Shown: positions 19,448-28,024 of the stretch, piece by piece
How the letters are laid out: every line of letters starts with the position of its first letter
Numbering within the stretch: the first letter of the stretch is position 1
NCBI RefSeq assembly: GCF_050613185.1
Contig: NZ_CP192511.1
Location: 2,542,001-2,606,000, forward strand
Reading direction: 5' to 3'
Length of the DNA stretch: 64,000 nt
Source of the DNA: Chelonobacter sp050613185
GTDB taxonomy: Bacteria; Pseudomonadota; Gammaproteobacteria; Enterobacterales; Pasteurellaceae
Notes under the pieces: generated by a model
Told to the model about the DNA's origin: nothing
Seen by the model: the letters and a program-made list of their open reading frames with translations, nothing else
Database searches by the model: none
Position numbers and translations under genes: made by a program

Positions 19448-19517
19448 TGTTCGTAGCGTATCGGAAAGCCTAGAGAATACAAGCCTCTAGGCTTTTTTAT
19501 TGTTCGTAGCTTGTCGT
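19448..19517. repeat. two TGTTCGTAGC direct repeats after ssrA
   Basis: TGTTCGTAGCGTATCG (19448-19463) and TGTTCGTAGCTTGTCGT (19501-19517) flank the ssrA terminator. A third copy is at 21162-21178, beyond the integrase. They could be recombinase or excisionase sites, or remnants of attachment sites. Confidence 0.6.
19465..19498 (+). terminator. ssrA terminator
   Basis: Stem AAAGCCTAGAG / CTCTAGGCTTT with a 9-base loop followed by T residues, 34 bases past the tmRNA CCA end. Confidence 0.9.
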
Positions 19518-19542
19518 ATTATTTCGCCTTAAATCTAGAATT

Positions 19543-19596
19543 TTAGTAATACGTTTAGTAATATGCCGATCGTATTACTAAAAACCGTATTACTAA
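19543..19596. repeat. left-end integrase arm-type repeats
   Basis: TTAGTAATAC (19543-19552) and TTAGTAATAT (19555-19564) are 12 bp apart in direct orientation. They are followed by two inverted copies GTATTACTAA at 19572-19581 and 19587-19596. The same 12-bp-spaced direct pair appears at the far end (35500-35521). This pairing at both ends is what arm-binding sites of a P4-type integrase look like. Confidence 0.7.
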
Positions 19597-19615
19597 AAAC
19601 GCCCGGAGGCTTGAT

Positions 19616-20890
19616 ATGTCTAGGATTGTTAAGAGTTTAACCAATACACAAGTTGATAAAGCAAAACCATTAGAAAAGCCTTATCATCTTGCTGACGGTG
19701 GCGGATTGTATCTGTTAGTAAAGCCCAATGGGGTAAAGACGTGGCAATTTAATTATTACAAGCCGATAACCAAAAAGCGCACCTATATCAGCTTGAACAA
19801 TTATCCCGATCTTTCTCTTGCTCAAGCACGATCCAAACGAGAAGAATTTAAAGCGTTGCTAGCTCAAAATATCGATCCGCAACTCTACCAGCAACAAGAA
19901 ACCGAACGGCAGCAACAAGCGGATAATAATACGTTTGCCAAGATTGCCGGGGCATGGTTTGAAGAACGGAAAACCCGCGCCCACTTTTCAGAGAAAACTG
20001 CAACTGATACTTGGGGCATGATCAAACGTCATTTACTCCCCCACTTTGGCGAATTGCCAATAACACAAATTACCGCACTTATGGCAATTAATGCGTTTAA
20101 GCCGTTGCAGGTTCGCGGAACGCTGGAAACCTTAAAGCGCGCAATTCAGAAAATGAATGAAATCATGACTTACGCCCTACACCGAGGAATTATTGAAAAT
20201 AACCCAATCGCCAACATTGGCAAAGAATTCGACAGTCCAACCGTTACCCACATGAAAGCAATTAAACCGGAACAATTGGGCGAATTTTTGACAGCCCTCG
20301 CAAATGCGAATTTAACGCTCACTACGCGGCTTTTAATTCAATGGCAACTGCTGACAATGACACGCCCAGCAGAAGCCGCCACGGCGCGCTACAGTGACAT
20401 AAACGAGAAAGAAAGGATATGGACTATCTACATTCAAAAAGGCTTAAAAACGACTGACGAGGGACGAGAGCATAAAGTTACGCTATCAAGGCAAGCTATC
20501 GCTGTTCTTCGTGAAATAAAAAAAATCAGTGGTGGCAAAACGTATTTATTCCCAAGCATTAAAAATCCGACAACCCACATCAACACCCAAACCGCAAACG
20601 CCGCTATAAAAAGAATTGGTTATCAGGGCAAGCTGGTGGCGCACGGTATGCGAGCTATAGCCAGCACCGTCTTAAACAAAGCCAGAACGCCCGACGGTTT
20701 ACGCCGCTTTGATAAAGATTTGATCGAGGTGGCATTATCACATATCAATAACGACGACGTGCGCATGGCTTATCTCAGGGCGGAATATTTGCCACATCGT
20801 TTTGATATGCTGCAGTGGTGGGGTGATTATGTCGAACAAGCCGCACAGAGTGCGATCCCTAAATTCCATCTTCAAATTGTGAACGGATAA
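19616..20890 (+). CDS. int: P4-type tyrosine recombinase/integrase
   Basis: Site-specific recombinase (424 aa) that inserts and excises the island. The N-terminal arm-binding domain (DUF4102-type) contains HLADGGGLYLLVKPNG and ISLNNYPDLSLAQAR. A SAM-like core-binding domain follows at about 105-205. Catalytic residues are visible: Arg250 in TMTRPAEA, HGMRAIAS (His343, Arg346), His376 in ALSHI, and the nucleophile Tyr at 386 (MAYLR), or less likely Tyr391. A GGAGG site lies just before the ATG. It is oriented away from ssrA, next to the presumed left attachment site. It contains an uptake signal sequence, so the element may have a long history in this family. Confidence 0.95.
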   Translation: MSRIVKSLTNTQVDKAKPLEKPYHLADGGGLYLLVKPNGVKTWQFNYYKPITKKRTYISLNNYPDLSLAQARSKREEFKALLAQNIDPQLYQQQETERQQQADNNTFAKIAGAWFEERKTRAHFSEKTATDTWGMIKRHLLPHFGELPITQITALMAINAFKPLQVRGTLETLKRAIQKMNEIMTYALHRGIIENNPIANIGKEFDSPTVTHMKAIKPEQLGEFLTALANANLTLTTRLLIQWQLLTMTRPAEAATARYSDINEKERIWTIYIQKGLKTTDEGREHKVTLSRQAIAVLREIKKISGGKTYLFPSIKNPTTHINTQTANAAIKRIGYQGKLVAHGMRAIASTVLNKARTPDGLRRFDKDLIEVALSHINNDDVRMAYLRAEYLPHRFDMLQWWGDYVEQAAQSAIPKFHLQIVNG

Positions 20891-20895
20891 CTTTT

Positions 20896-20918
20896 AGCCA
20901 GTCTTTGCGCTGGCTTTT
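20896..20918 (+). terminator. integrase terminator
   Basis: AGCCAG, a loop, then CTGGCT followed by six T, starting five bases after the int stop codon. Confidence 0.85.
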
Positions 20919-20920
20919 TT

Positions 20921-21287
20921 ATATTTTGTTATTATTTTAAACTTTTTGATTTTTATCTACTTATCTATTTATTAAATATAATATATATTTATTTTTTTGA
21001 TTTATAAAGAAAAAATAGAAGTAGATGAATAAATAGATAAAGAATAGATAAGGGGATAAAAATAGACACTTCAATTTCACACATTGGCAAAAGCAAGATC
21101 AACAAACAAGCCCAATTCGTTAAAAAAGCCCGTTCCATGTCAATAATTTTGTAAATTCCTTGTTCGTAGCCTATCGTCATTTATCACATTAAAAATCCAC
21201 TATTTACAACCCCCTAGAAGTGTTTATTTTATGATATGGGCTACTTGTAGCCGTCTTAATTAAGATAACTTTCAAGGGATTAATCAC
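20921..21287. other. AT-rich control region between int and the capsid genes
   Basis: About 370 bases without a credible gene. At 20955-21060 there are many TAGATAA/TTATCTA-type words in both orientations (for example TATCTACTTATCTATTTATT facing AATAAATAGATAAAGAATAG), so an iteron-like or regulatory role is possible. The third TGTTCGTAGC repeat is at 21162-21178. A perfect hexamer palindrome GGCTAC-TT-GTAGCC at 21239-21252 lies about 35 bases before the capsid gene and could be an operator for late expression. Function is inference. Confidence 0.5.
21162..21178. repeat. third TGTTCGTAGC repeat
   Basis: TGTTCGTAGCCTATCGT, in the same orientation as the two copies beside ssrA. The similarity to the 19501 copy continues weakly for about 20 further bases (both reach TTAAA..ATC). 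Confidence 0.6.
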
Positions 21288-22469
21288 ATGTTTAAAAAAC
21301 TTCTCGAATTACGCCAACAAAAGGCGAAACTGGCGGAGGATATGCGCAGTATGCTGACCCAAGCCGACACCGAAAACCGCAGTTTAAGCGATGAGGAAGC
21401 CAAAGCCTTTGACGAATTGCGCAACCAAGCCGCCGCACTGAATACGGATATTGCGCGCTATGAGGCGTTAGCCGATGAAGAGCGCAGTAAGCAGGGGCAG
21501 CCGGTAGAAACCAAGCAAACACCGTTAAACAATGACGATTTGCGCCACTATATCAAGACGGGCGAATTGCGTTCACTATCCACCACCGCCAAAGATGACG
21601 GCGGCTATTCAGTTATTCCGCAGTTGGATAAGCAAGTCATGACCCGTTTAACCGATGACAGTGTTATGCGTCAAATCTGTAACGTGGTGCGTTTGCCAAT
21701 GGGGGCAAAAGAGTATAAAAAATTGGTTTCTGCCGGTGGTGCCGTGGTTCAACATGGAACGGAAGGCACAGCACGCACGGAAACCAACACGCCGAAATTA
21801 AACGAGGTCACGATTGCCTTAAATGCGATTTATGCTTATCCGAAAACCACCCAAGAAATCTTAGATTTTAGCTCAATTGATGTGCTGGGCTGGCTGACGG
21901 AAGAAATCAGTGAAACCTTTACCGAAACCGAAGAAACCGATTTAACCGACGGTGACGGCGATAAAAAAGCGAAAGGGTTATTAACCTATGCCCGTGCGAC
22001 TACCGCCGATAAAACGCGCGCATTTGGCACCCTTCAAAAACTGGAAGTGGCGAACGCCGCCGGGATTACCGCCGATACCCTGATTGATTTGTTGTATACC
22101 TTACACAGCAAATACCGTAAAAATGCGGTGTGGGTGATGAGTTCAGCGATTGCCGCGCAACTTCAAAAACTGAAAAACGGGAACGGTGATTATATCTGGC
22201 GTGACGGTTTATCTGCCGGTGCACCCGCAACGCTATTAGGCTTGCCGGTTCACTATTTGGAAACTATGCCGGCAGGTGGCGCAGGTAAAGCCGTGATCGC
22301 ATTGGGTGACTTCAAACGCGGTTATTACATTGTCGATCATGAAACCGGCATCCGCACTCGTCCGGATAGCATTACTTCACCGGGCTTTTACAAAGTCCAC
22401 ACCGATAAATATTTGGGTGGTGGCGTGGTGGATTCCAACGCAATCAAATTTATTGAAACCAAGGCGTAA
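21288..22469 (+). CDS. HK97-family major capsid protein
   Basis: Major head protein (393 aa). The first ~70 residues are charged and helical (LRQQKAKLAEDMRSMLTQAD, then DELRNQAAALNTDIARYEAL), like the delta scaffold domain that the prohead protease removes in HK97. The mature fold follows, with GGYSVIPQLDKQVMTRL at its start and typical capsid segments (TQEILDFSSIDVLGWL, GLPVHYLETMP, ALGDFKRGYYIVDHE). It is the first gene of the packaging block, whereas tailed phages usually place the capsid after terminase and portal. USS-poor, with codon use similar to the host. Confidence 0.93.
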   Translation: MFKKLLELRQQKAKLAEDMRSMLTQADTENRSLSDEEAKAFDELRNQAAALNTDIARYEALADEERSKQGQPVETKQTPLNNDDLRHYIKTGELRSLSTTAKDDGGYSVIPQLDKQVMTRLTDDSVMRQICNVVRLPMGAKEYKKLVSAGGAVVQHGTEGTARTETNTPKLNEVTIALNAIYAYPKTTQEILDFSSIDVLGWLTEEISETFTETEETDLTDGDGDKKAKGLLTYARATTADKTRAFGTLQKLEVANAAGITADTLIDLLYTLHSKYRKNAVWVMSSAIAAQLQKLKNGNGDYIWRDGLSAGAPATLLGLPVHYLETMPAGGAGKAVIALGDFKRGYYIVDHETGIRTRPDSITSPGFYKVHTDKYLGGGVVDSNAIKFIETKA

Positions 22470-22481
22470 GCCGAGGAAATC

Positions 22482-22506
22482 AGGGGGCGGCAAGTCCCCT
22501 TTTTTA
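22482..22506 (+). terminator. weak terminator between capsid and protease genes
   Basis: AGGGG, 9-base loop, CCCCT and six T. A short stem, so it is probably leaky: it would let capsid mRNA exceed that of the downstream protease and portal. Confidence 0.6.
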
Positions 22507-22520
22507 TCAGTAGGGATAGT

Positions 22521-23069
22521 ATGAAAGAATTTGAAATCAGGTCATCAGAAATCAGTTGCGACAGCCAAAAACTGATCGGCTATGTGGTGCGCTGGAATAG
22601 CCAATCTAAACCGTTATGGGATTTTGTCGAGCAGTTCGCCCCCAATGCGTTTGCGGAATCGCTAGCCGAGGGGCAAGACGTGCGCGCACTGTTTGAACAC
22701 GACCACGCTAAATTACTGGGTAGAACCGCCGCCGGCACGTTATCGCTGGTGGAGGATAATATCGGCTTACGTTTCGAGCTGGTGCCGCCGGACACCACAC
22801 TGGGGCGTGATTTGCTGGTATCGGTGGAGCGTGGCGATATTTCCGGTATGTCGTTCGGTTTTCGCACCTTAAGCGATTCATGGGATTTTGAGCAAGAGCC
22901 GATTTTGCGCACCGTAAACCGTGCCGAGCTGGTAGAGATTACGATCACCAGTATTCCGGCATATCCGGAAAGCAGTGTTCAAATCGCTAAACGCTCAATG
23001 GCGGAAGCCCGCAAGCAACAGAACCCTACCGCACTTTATGCGCGCTGGGCGGATTTAGCCGAGGTGTAA
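22521..23069 (+). CDS. HK97-family prohead protease
   Basis: Serine protease (182 aa) that cleaves the capsid scaffold domain during head maturation. N-terminal GYVVRWNSQSKPL and FAPNAF segments are typical. The catalytic His lies in FEHDHAKLLGR (about H60/H62) and the Ser in ISGMSFGFR (about S111). It is located right after its presumed substrate gene and two bases before the portal gene. Confidence 0.92.
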   Translation: MKEFEIRSSEISCDSQKLIGYVVRWNSQSKPLWDFVEQFAPNAFAESLAEGQDVRALFEHDHAKLLGRTAAGTLSLVEDNIGLRFELVPPDTTLGRDLLVSVERGDISGMSFGFRTLSDSWDFEQEPILRTVNRAELVEITITSIPAYPESSVQIAKRSMAEARKQQNPTALYARWADLAEV

Positions 23070-23071
23070 TC

Positions 23072-24298
23072 ATGTTTGGTTTATTTAAACGCAAAACGGA
23101 ACAGCGCAACGCATTCACCATTGACGAGTATTTATCTTACCTAGGGGCGAGCAATACCGGCGCAGGGGAATTTGTCAGCCCGTCCACTGCCGAAGCCTTG
23201 CCCGCCGTGTTGAATGCGGTCACGGTGATTAGTGAGGCGGTGGCGGCTATGCCCTGTTATCTGTATCGCTTGGAAAAGGATGGACGGGAACGGGTATTTA
23301 ACAGCCCGGTGGATTTCTTGCTGAATGAAATGCCGAACCGCAATCAAACGCCGTACCAATTCAAATACACGATGATGAGGCACTGCTTGTTAAATGGTAA
23401 TGCCTATGCGGTGATTGAGTGGGATAAAAGCGGCGAGCCGTTATCCTTAACGCCCTACCCACCAAGTGCGGTTAATATTCAACGCAAACTGAACGGCAGC
23501 TATATTTATCAAATCACCGATTTAAGCGGCAACGTCAAAACCTATCTACAGGACGAGATTTTACACTTGCGGCACTCGTCCGATGACGGCTTTATGGGAC
23601 GTTCCCCGATTACGATTTGCCGTGAAACGATAGGGCTAGGATTAGCGCAACAACGCCACGGATCGGCAGTGATGAAAAACGGTTTAATGCCAAGCGGCAT
23701 TATTACTACGTCGGAATGGCTGGACGAAGCAAAAGCTAAAAAAGCCATAGCCGCACTTGAACGCTACAAAGGCGCAAAAAACGCCGGTAAAACGCCGGTG
23801 CTTGAAGGCTCAATGGAATATAAGCAATTGGGCATGACTAACCAAGACGCCGAGTGGTTACAAAGCCGCACGTTCACGATTAGCGATATTGCCCGCATTT
23901 TCAATATCAGCCCGATTTTTTTACAAGACTATTCCAACAGCAGCTACAGCAATTTCAGCGAAGCCAGCCGTGCGTTTTTGTCGCAAACCTTGCGCCCGTG
24001 GCTGACGAATTTTGAACAGCAACTGAAAGACGCGCTTATGGTGGATTTGAACCGCACTTCACCACGCTATCTGATTGAATTTGACACCAGCGATTTATTG
24101 CGCACCAGTCAAAATGACCGCTTCAATAGTTACGATGTGGCGATTAAATCCGGCGTGATGTGCCCGAATGAAGTCCGCCGCAAAGAGGGTTTAACCCCGT
24201 ATGCCGGTGGCGAGGAATTTAGCCAAGCATGGAAGCAAACCGTCGAAGTGAAAAAAGGCGGCAACGAGAAAGAGGCGGGCAATGGCAAGAATGATTAA
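23072..24298 (+). CDS. HK97-family phage portal protein
   Basis: Dodecameric portal subunit (408 aa) forming the DNA entry channel at one head vertex. Typical segments: AVTVISEAVAAMPCYLYR near the N-terminus, RNQTPYQFKYTMMRHCLLNG, the stem/crown region GLGLAQQRHGSAVMKNGLMP and ISPIFLQDYSNSSYSNFSEA. The tail ends Lys/Gly-rich and overlaps the next gene by 17 bases, indicating translational coupling. Confidence 0.94.
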   Translation: MFGLFKRKTEQRNAFTIDEYLSYLGASNTGAGEFVSPSTAEALPAVLNAVTVISEAVAAMPCYLYRLEKDGRERVFNSPVDFLLNEMPNRNQTPYQFKYTMMRHCLLNGNAYAVIEWDKSGEPLSLTPYPPSAVNIQRKLNGSYIYQITDLSGNVKTYLQDEILHLRHSSDDGFMGRSPITICRETIGLGLAQQRHGSAVMKNGLMPSGIITTSEWLDEAKAKKAIAALERYKGAKNAGKTPVLEGSMEYKQLGMTNQDAEWLQSRTFTISDIARIFNISPIFLQDYSNSSYSNFSEASRAFLSQTLRPWLTNFEQQLKDALMVDLNRTSPRYLIEFDTSDLLRTSQNDRFNSYDVAIKSGVMCPNEVRRKEGLTPYAGGEEFSQAWKQTVEVKKGGNEKEAGNGKND

Positions 24299-24623
24299 GG
24301 CAGGACGCTATAACAAGCCAGTCACCATTCAGCGCCCGATTCGTACCCCGAATAATTACGGGCACCATACAACCACGTGGGAAGATGTGGCAACCGTTCA
24401 CGCCGCTATCGAACCGTTACAAGGACGGGAATATTTTAGCGGTCCGTACCAATTGGGAGAAAACATTATCCGCGTGAGAATCCGCTATCTGCCGAATATC
24501 ACCAACAAAATGCGGTTGCGTTACGGCGATCGCATATTGGCGATTTATTCGGTGATAGACAGCCGAGAGAGCCACCGGGAAATTCAATTGATGTGTAAAG
24601 AGGGGGAAGCCTATGCCCGATAG
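24282..24623 (+). CDS. phage head closure / head-tail adaptor protein
   Basis: A 113-aa protein with the signature of the head-tail joining (SPP1 gp16 / HK97 head completion) family: GRYNKPVTIQRP, the tryptophan in TTTWEDVATVHAAIEP, QGREYFSGPYQ and RYGDRILAIYSV. It would plug the portal and form the surface to which a tail attaches. Overlaps both neighbours (17 and 11 bases). Confidence 0.85.
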   Translation: MARMIKAGRYNKPVTIQRPIRTPNNYGHHTTTWEDVATVHAAIEPLQGREYFSGPYQLGENIIRVRIRYLPNITNKMRLRYGDRILAIYSVIDSRESHREIQLMCKEGEAYAR

Positions 24624-24924
24624 TTTCATCACCTTAGACGAAGCCAAGGCGCATTTAATTGTCGATCACGATATGGACGACAATGTGATTACCGGTTATA
24701 TCGCGGCCGCCCTTGAGGTGGCACAAACGCATATCGGCAAAACCTTTGGCGATAGTCTGACAGCAGAGACAGTGCCGTTTAATCAGTCTATCAAGATTGG
24801 CTGTTTGATGTATGTCGGTCATCTCTATGCTAACCGTGAGATTACCACCGACACCGCACTTCATACCGTGCCGATGTCGATTAGTGCGCTATGGAGTGTG
24901 TACCGTGAACCCTGTTTATATTGA
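24613..24924 (+). CDS. head-tail connector protein (gp6-like)
   Basis: A 103-aa protein starting ITLDEAKAHLIVDHDMDDNV, the DNA-packaging/connector motif of the HK97 gp6-like family, followed by two helices (YIAAALEVAQTHIGK and LMYVGHLYANRE). It forms a ring between portal and adaptor. In HK97-like phages the order is gp6-like then adaptor; here it is reversed. Confidence 0.87.
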   Translation: MPDSFITLDEAKAHLIVDHDMDDNVITGYIAAALEVAQTHIGKTFGDSLTAETVPFNQSIKIGCLMYVGHLYANREITTDTALHTVPMSISALWSVYREPCLY

Positions 24925-24935
24925 GATGATAGCCT

Positions 24936-25292
24936 ATGCCTTATCAACCATTGCGGCGTTGCACCTATCCCGGTTGCCGTAACAAAGTACAATCCGGACG
25001 ATGTGAGGAGCATAAGCCGAAAGATAACCGCCTGACCGCCTCACAGCGTGGCTATGATAGCCATTGGACGAAGTACCGCGCGCAATATCTCAAGGCTCAC
25101 CCGCTATGCGTGATGTGCCTAGCCAAGGGTAAATACAGTGCGGCAACCGTGATAGACCACATCACACCAATAGAGAACGGGCAAGCCGATCCGCTGTTTT
25201 GGGCGGCTGACAATCATCAAGCCTTATGCCGTGACTGCCACAGCTACAAGACTAGGGTGATAGATAAACGGGGTTATGGTGCGAAGAAGTAA
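24936..25292 (+). CDS. phage HNH endonuclease
   Basis: A 118-aa protein with two Cys pairs at the N-terminus (CTYPGC, CEEH) and an HNH core: HPLCVMCLAKG, VIDHITPIENG, DNHQALCRDCHSYKT. Such HNH proteins encoded beside terS assist terminase in specific cutting of cos in HK97-like phages. This suggests cos-type rather than headful packaging. Confidence 0.93.
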   Translation: MPYQPLRRCTYPGCRNKVQSGRCEEHKPKDNRLTASQRGYDSHWTKYRAQYLKAHPLCVMCLAKGKYSAATVIDHITPIENGQADPLFWAADNHQALCRDCHSYKTRVIDKRGYGAKK

Positions 25293-25498
25293 CGTTCCCG
25301 AAAGTTAAGGGGATTAAACAAATCAAGCAAAGAATAATAACACATTGATATTGAATGACTTTAATTTGATAAGCATGTTTTGAATAGCGGTAAGCAAGGG
25401 GTGGGGGGAGTTTTGGAAACAAACCCCGCCCCAACGAAAACCGCCCGCCCCCTCTAATTTTTACGCACGATGATTTTTTTGAAAATATAGGAAACACA
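25293..25498 (+). other. candidate cos/packaging site before terS
   Basis: The only long gap (206 bases) in an otherwise overlapping packaging block. It holds a G-rich/C-rich inverted repeat, GGGGTGGGG at about 25398-25406 against CCCCGCCCC at about 25427-25435, and then a C-rich stretch (CCGCCCGCCCCCT) before an AT-rich run to the terS start. In cos phages with an HNH-TerS-TerL set the cos site normally lies exactly here. The exact nick positions cannot be read from this sequence alone. Confidence 0.45.
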
Positions 25499-25864
25499 AT
25501 GACGAGACGCAGAACCCCGAAAGTACCGGATTACTTAGACGACATCGCAACACAACAATGGAAAGCGCGAATCAAACAGCTATTAGAGCGTGGCGATATT
25601 CAAGACGCGGATTTAGTTCACCTTGAAATGTACTGCTTGAACTACTCGCTTTATCGCCGCGCGGTTCAAGATTTGGCACAGCGTGGCTTTTCGATCACCA
25701 ATTCCCAGGGCACGGAAGCACGCAATCCGGCACTGACTGCCAAGGCTGACGCGGAAAAAATTATGATTAAAATGTCGTCCTTGCTGGGTTTCGATCCGGT
25801 TAGCCGCCGTAAAACGCCGGTGGAAACCGAAGATATGGACGAATTAGATCAGCTAGGGGCATAA
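25499..25864 (+). CDS. terS: terminase small subunit, P27 family
   Basis: DNA-recognition subunit of the packaging motor (121 aa). Matches the P27-type family: basic N-terminus MTRRRTPKVPDYLDD, helical region DADLVHLEMYCLNYSLYRRA, then NPALTAKADAEKIMIKMSSLLGFDP, and a short acidic tail (ETEDMDELDQ). The stop codon is immediately followed by the terL ATG. Confidence 0.92.
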   Translation: MTRRRTPKVPDYLDDIATQQWKARIKQLLERGDIQDADLVHLEMYCLNYSLYRRAVQDLAQRGFSITNSQGTEARNPALTAKADAEKIMIKMSSLLGFDPVSRRKTPVETEDMDELDQLGA

Positions 25865-27532
25865 ATGAGCGAGTGGCACGACTACGCAACGGCGGTAAAA
25901 GACGGTCAAATCATTGCTTGTAAGCGCATAAAACAAGCGGTGGCGCGCTATTTTTCGGACTTAGATAATCCGCTTTATGTGTTCGATGAAACGACTGTAA
26001 CGCAGTTTATCGCCTTTTCTCGTCTATGCCCGCACGTCAAAGGACATTTGCGCGGACAGCCGATTGCGTTGTCAGACTGGCAACAATTTTTATTTGCTAA
26101 CCTGTTCGGCTTCAAGCATAAAGCTACCGGATTGAGAAAATACCGGTCCGCTTATGTTCAAGTGGCACGCAAAAACGCAAAATCTACCGTTGCCGCCGTG
26201 CTTGCCAACTGGTTTCTAATCATGGAAAAAGGACAACAGGATATTTACACTGCCGCCGTGAGCCGAGACCAAGCCCGAATCGTGTTTGATGACGCGCGCC
26301 AAATGTGCCTACTCTCAAAGCCGCTTAAAAAACGGGTCAGCATATTGCAACATAAAATGATCTACCCGAAAAATAACAGCCTTATGCGCCCGCTGGCGGC
26401 GAAGTCAAGCACCATTGAGGGAACAAACCCCAGTCTTGCCATTGTGGACGAGTACCACTTACACAGCGACAACAGCGTGTACAGCGCACTGGAATTAGGG
26501 CAAGGCGCACGCCCAGAGGGATTGCTATTCGCGATCACCACCGCCGGAAGCAATGTGATTTCTGCCTGTAAACAGCACTATGATTATTGTTGTCAAATTT
26601 TAGACGGCAACGAGCACAACGATTCATTATTTGTGCTGATTTTTGAACTGGACGAAGAGAGCGAAATAGACAACCCCGACAATTGGATCAAGGCGAATCC
26701 GAATATCGGCAAATCGATACCGCACTTAGACTTCGAGAACACGATTAAAAAAGCGCGCGGCATTCCGTCGGAATGGGTGGAAATGCTGACAAAACGCTTT
26801 AATGTGTGGTGCCAAGGCTCTACGCCGTGGCTAGGTGACGGCAATTGGGCGGCGTGCCAACGGGATTACAGCGAAACCGATTTACTTCACCAAGAATGTT
26901 ACATGGGATTGGATCTATCCAGCACCAACGATTTAACCAGCGTATGCTATGCCTTTCCGCACGGTAACAAAGTGCGGTTATATGCCCGGCACTATATCCC
27001 CGAATTTCAGCTTAACAACGTGGCGAACAAGAACCGTGCTATCTATCGGCAATGGGTGCGGCAAGGTTGGTTAATCACCACCGAGGGCGATTGTATCGAT
27101 TATGACAAAATCCGAGACGATATTTTAAAGGACGCAGAACGATTTGAGCTGAAAACAATCGGCTTTGACGTATGGAACGCCACGCACCTCAGAACCCAAT
27201 TACAAGGCGCAGGGCTTGAGGTTGAGCCATTCCCGCAAACCTATCAGCGTTTTAGCCCGGTGGCGAAATCGGCGGAAGTGCTGATTAATCGGCAGGTCAT
27301 CGAACACAACGGCGATCCGGTTTTAGCGTGGGCATTGTCTAACGTGGTCATGGAAACCGACGCCAACGCCAACATTAAGCCCAACAAGAAAAAGGCGGCG
27401 AATAAAATCGACCCGGCAATTGCGTTCTTAATGGCATTCGGCACTTATCAACTGGAATATGGCGATATTGCCTTTGAAATGAGCGAAGCACACAAAACCG
27501 CCCTTGATAACTTCAACGGCATTGATTTATAA
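25865..27532 (+). CDS. terL: terminase large subunit
   Basis: Packaging ATPase and nuclease (555 aa). The ATPase domain has a Walker A-like motif ARKNAKST (residues 101-108) and Walker B LAIVDEYH (191-198). The RNase H-like nuclease begins at GLDLSSTNDLTSV (Asp350), with further acidic positions in IGFDVWN and near the C-terminus (KKAANKIDPAIAFLMAF). Full length and intact, so the island should package its own DNA into its own heads. Confidence 0.95.
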   Translation: MSEWHDYATAVKDGQIIACKRIKQAVARYFSDLDNPLYVFDETTVTQFIAFSRLCPHVKGHLRGQPIALSDWQQFLFANLFGFKHKATGLRKYRSAYVQVARKNAKSTVAAVLANWFLIMEKGQQDIYTAAVSRDQARIVFDDARQMCLLSKPLKKRVSILQHKMIYPKNNSLMRPLAAKSSTIEGTNPSLAIVDEYHLHSDNSVYSALELGQGARPEGLLFAITTAGSNVISACKQHYDYCCQILDGNEHNDSLFVLIFELDEESEIDNPDNWIKANPNIGKSIPHLDFENTIKKARGIPSEWVEMLTKRFNVWCQGSTPWLGDGNWAACQRDYSETDLLHQECYMGLDLSSTNDLTSVCYAFPHGNKVRLYARHYIPEFQLNNVANKNRAIYRQWVRQGWLITTEGDCIDYDKIRDDILKDAERFELKTIGFDVWNATHLRTQLQGAGLEVEPFPQTYQRFSPVAKSAEVLINRQVIEHNGDPVLAWALSNVVMETDANANIKPNKKKAANKIDPAIAFLMAFGTYQLEYGDIAFEMSEAHKTALDNFNGIDL

Positions 27533-27554
27533 CCCAAACCAAGGAGCAACAAAA

Positions 27555-27980
27555 ATGCAACAAGCTAAAACAATCCGCAATCATGTTTTTTCACACCTGA
27601 GCGGACACTTCCCCGAAATTCGATTTTACCACAACGGGCATTTATTGGTTTTGAATGAAGCCGATTTCCCGGCATTGTCGGTGTATATTGATCAATTACA
27701 AACCGATGATGACGATTTATGCGGCAGTTACTGGAGCGGTAAATTAAACGTTTCTTTGTATGTGCCGGCGGTGGTGGCGGAAGAACACCTAGACGATTTG
27801 GCGGAAAAGGTGATCCAACATATCCGCAAATTGCCCGCTATTGACCTCTTGGAATCAAGCAATCTTGAAAGCATTCAATACAGCACCGATGACGATAACA
27901 GCGTGTACCGCAACGCCGTGTTGCAATATGCGATCAGCTTTTATCGCAACGAAGAAGACAGTGACGAAGACGACGAATAG
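27555..27980 (+). CDS. gpU-like tail terminator/minor tail protein
   Basis: A 141-aa protein resembling the lambda gpU tail-terminator family: IRNHVFSHLSGHFPEIRFYH, then LPALSVYID-type strand (here FPALSVYIDQL) and a beta-rich end. The ATG at 27555 is chosen because of AAGGAG eleven bases upstream; an in-frame codon at 27504 would place the start inside terL. In a phage this protein caps the tail. Here no tail tube gene exists, so it may adapt the head to helper tails. The acidic C-terminus (DSDEDDE) is unusual. Confidence 0.68.
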   Translation: MQQAKTIRNHVFSHLSGHFPEIRFYHNGHLLVLNEADFPALSVYIDQLQTDDDDLCGSYWSGKLNVSLYVPAVVAEEHLDDLAEKVIQHIRKLPAIDLLESSNLESIQYSTDDDNSVYRNAVLQYAISFYRNEEDSDEDDE

Positions 27981-28024
27981 GCATAATCAGGCGGTGGCAG
28001 CCGCCTGTACCATAAGGGGAAACA

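Noticed and set aside
20989..21180. 63-aa hydrophobic minus-strand frame
   Set aside because: It lies in a very AT-rich repeat region where Leu/Ile/Phe-rich frames arise by chance; no clear ribosome-binding site.
25252..25497. 81-aa minus-strand frame between HNH and terS
   Set aside because: It runs over the G/C-rich inverted repeat and is opposite to all neighbours; composition is not protein-like.
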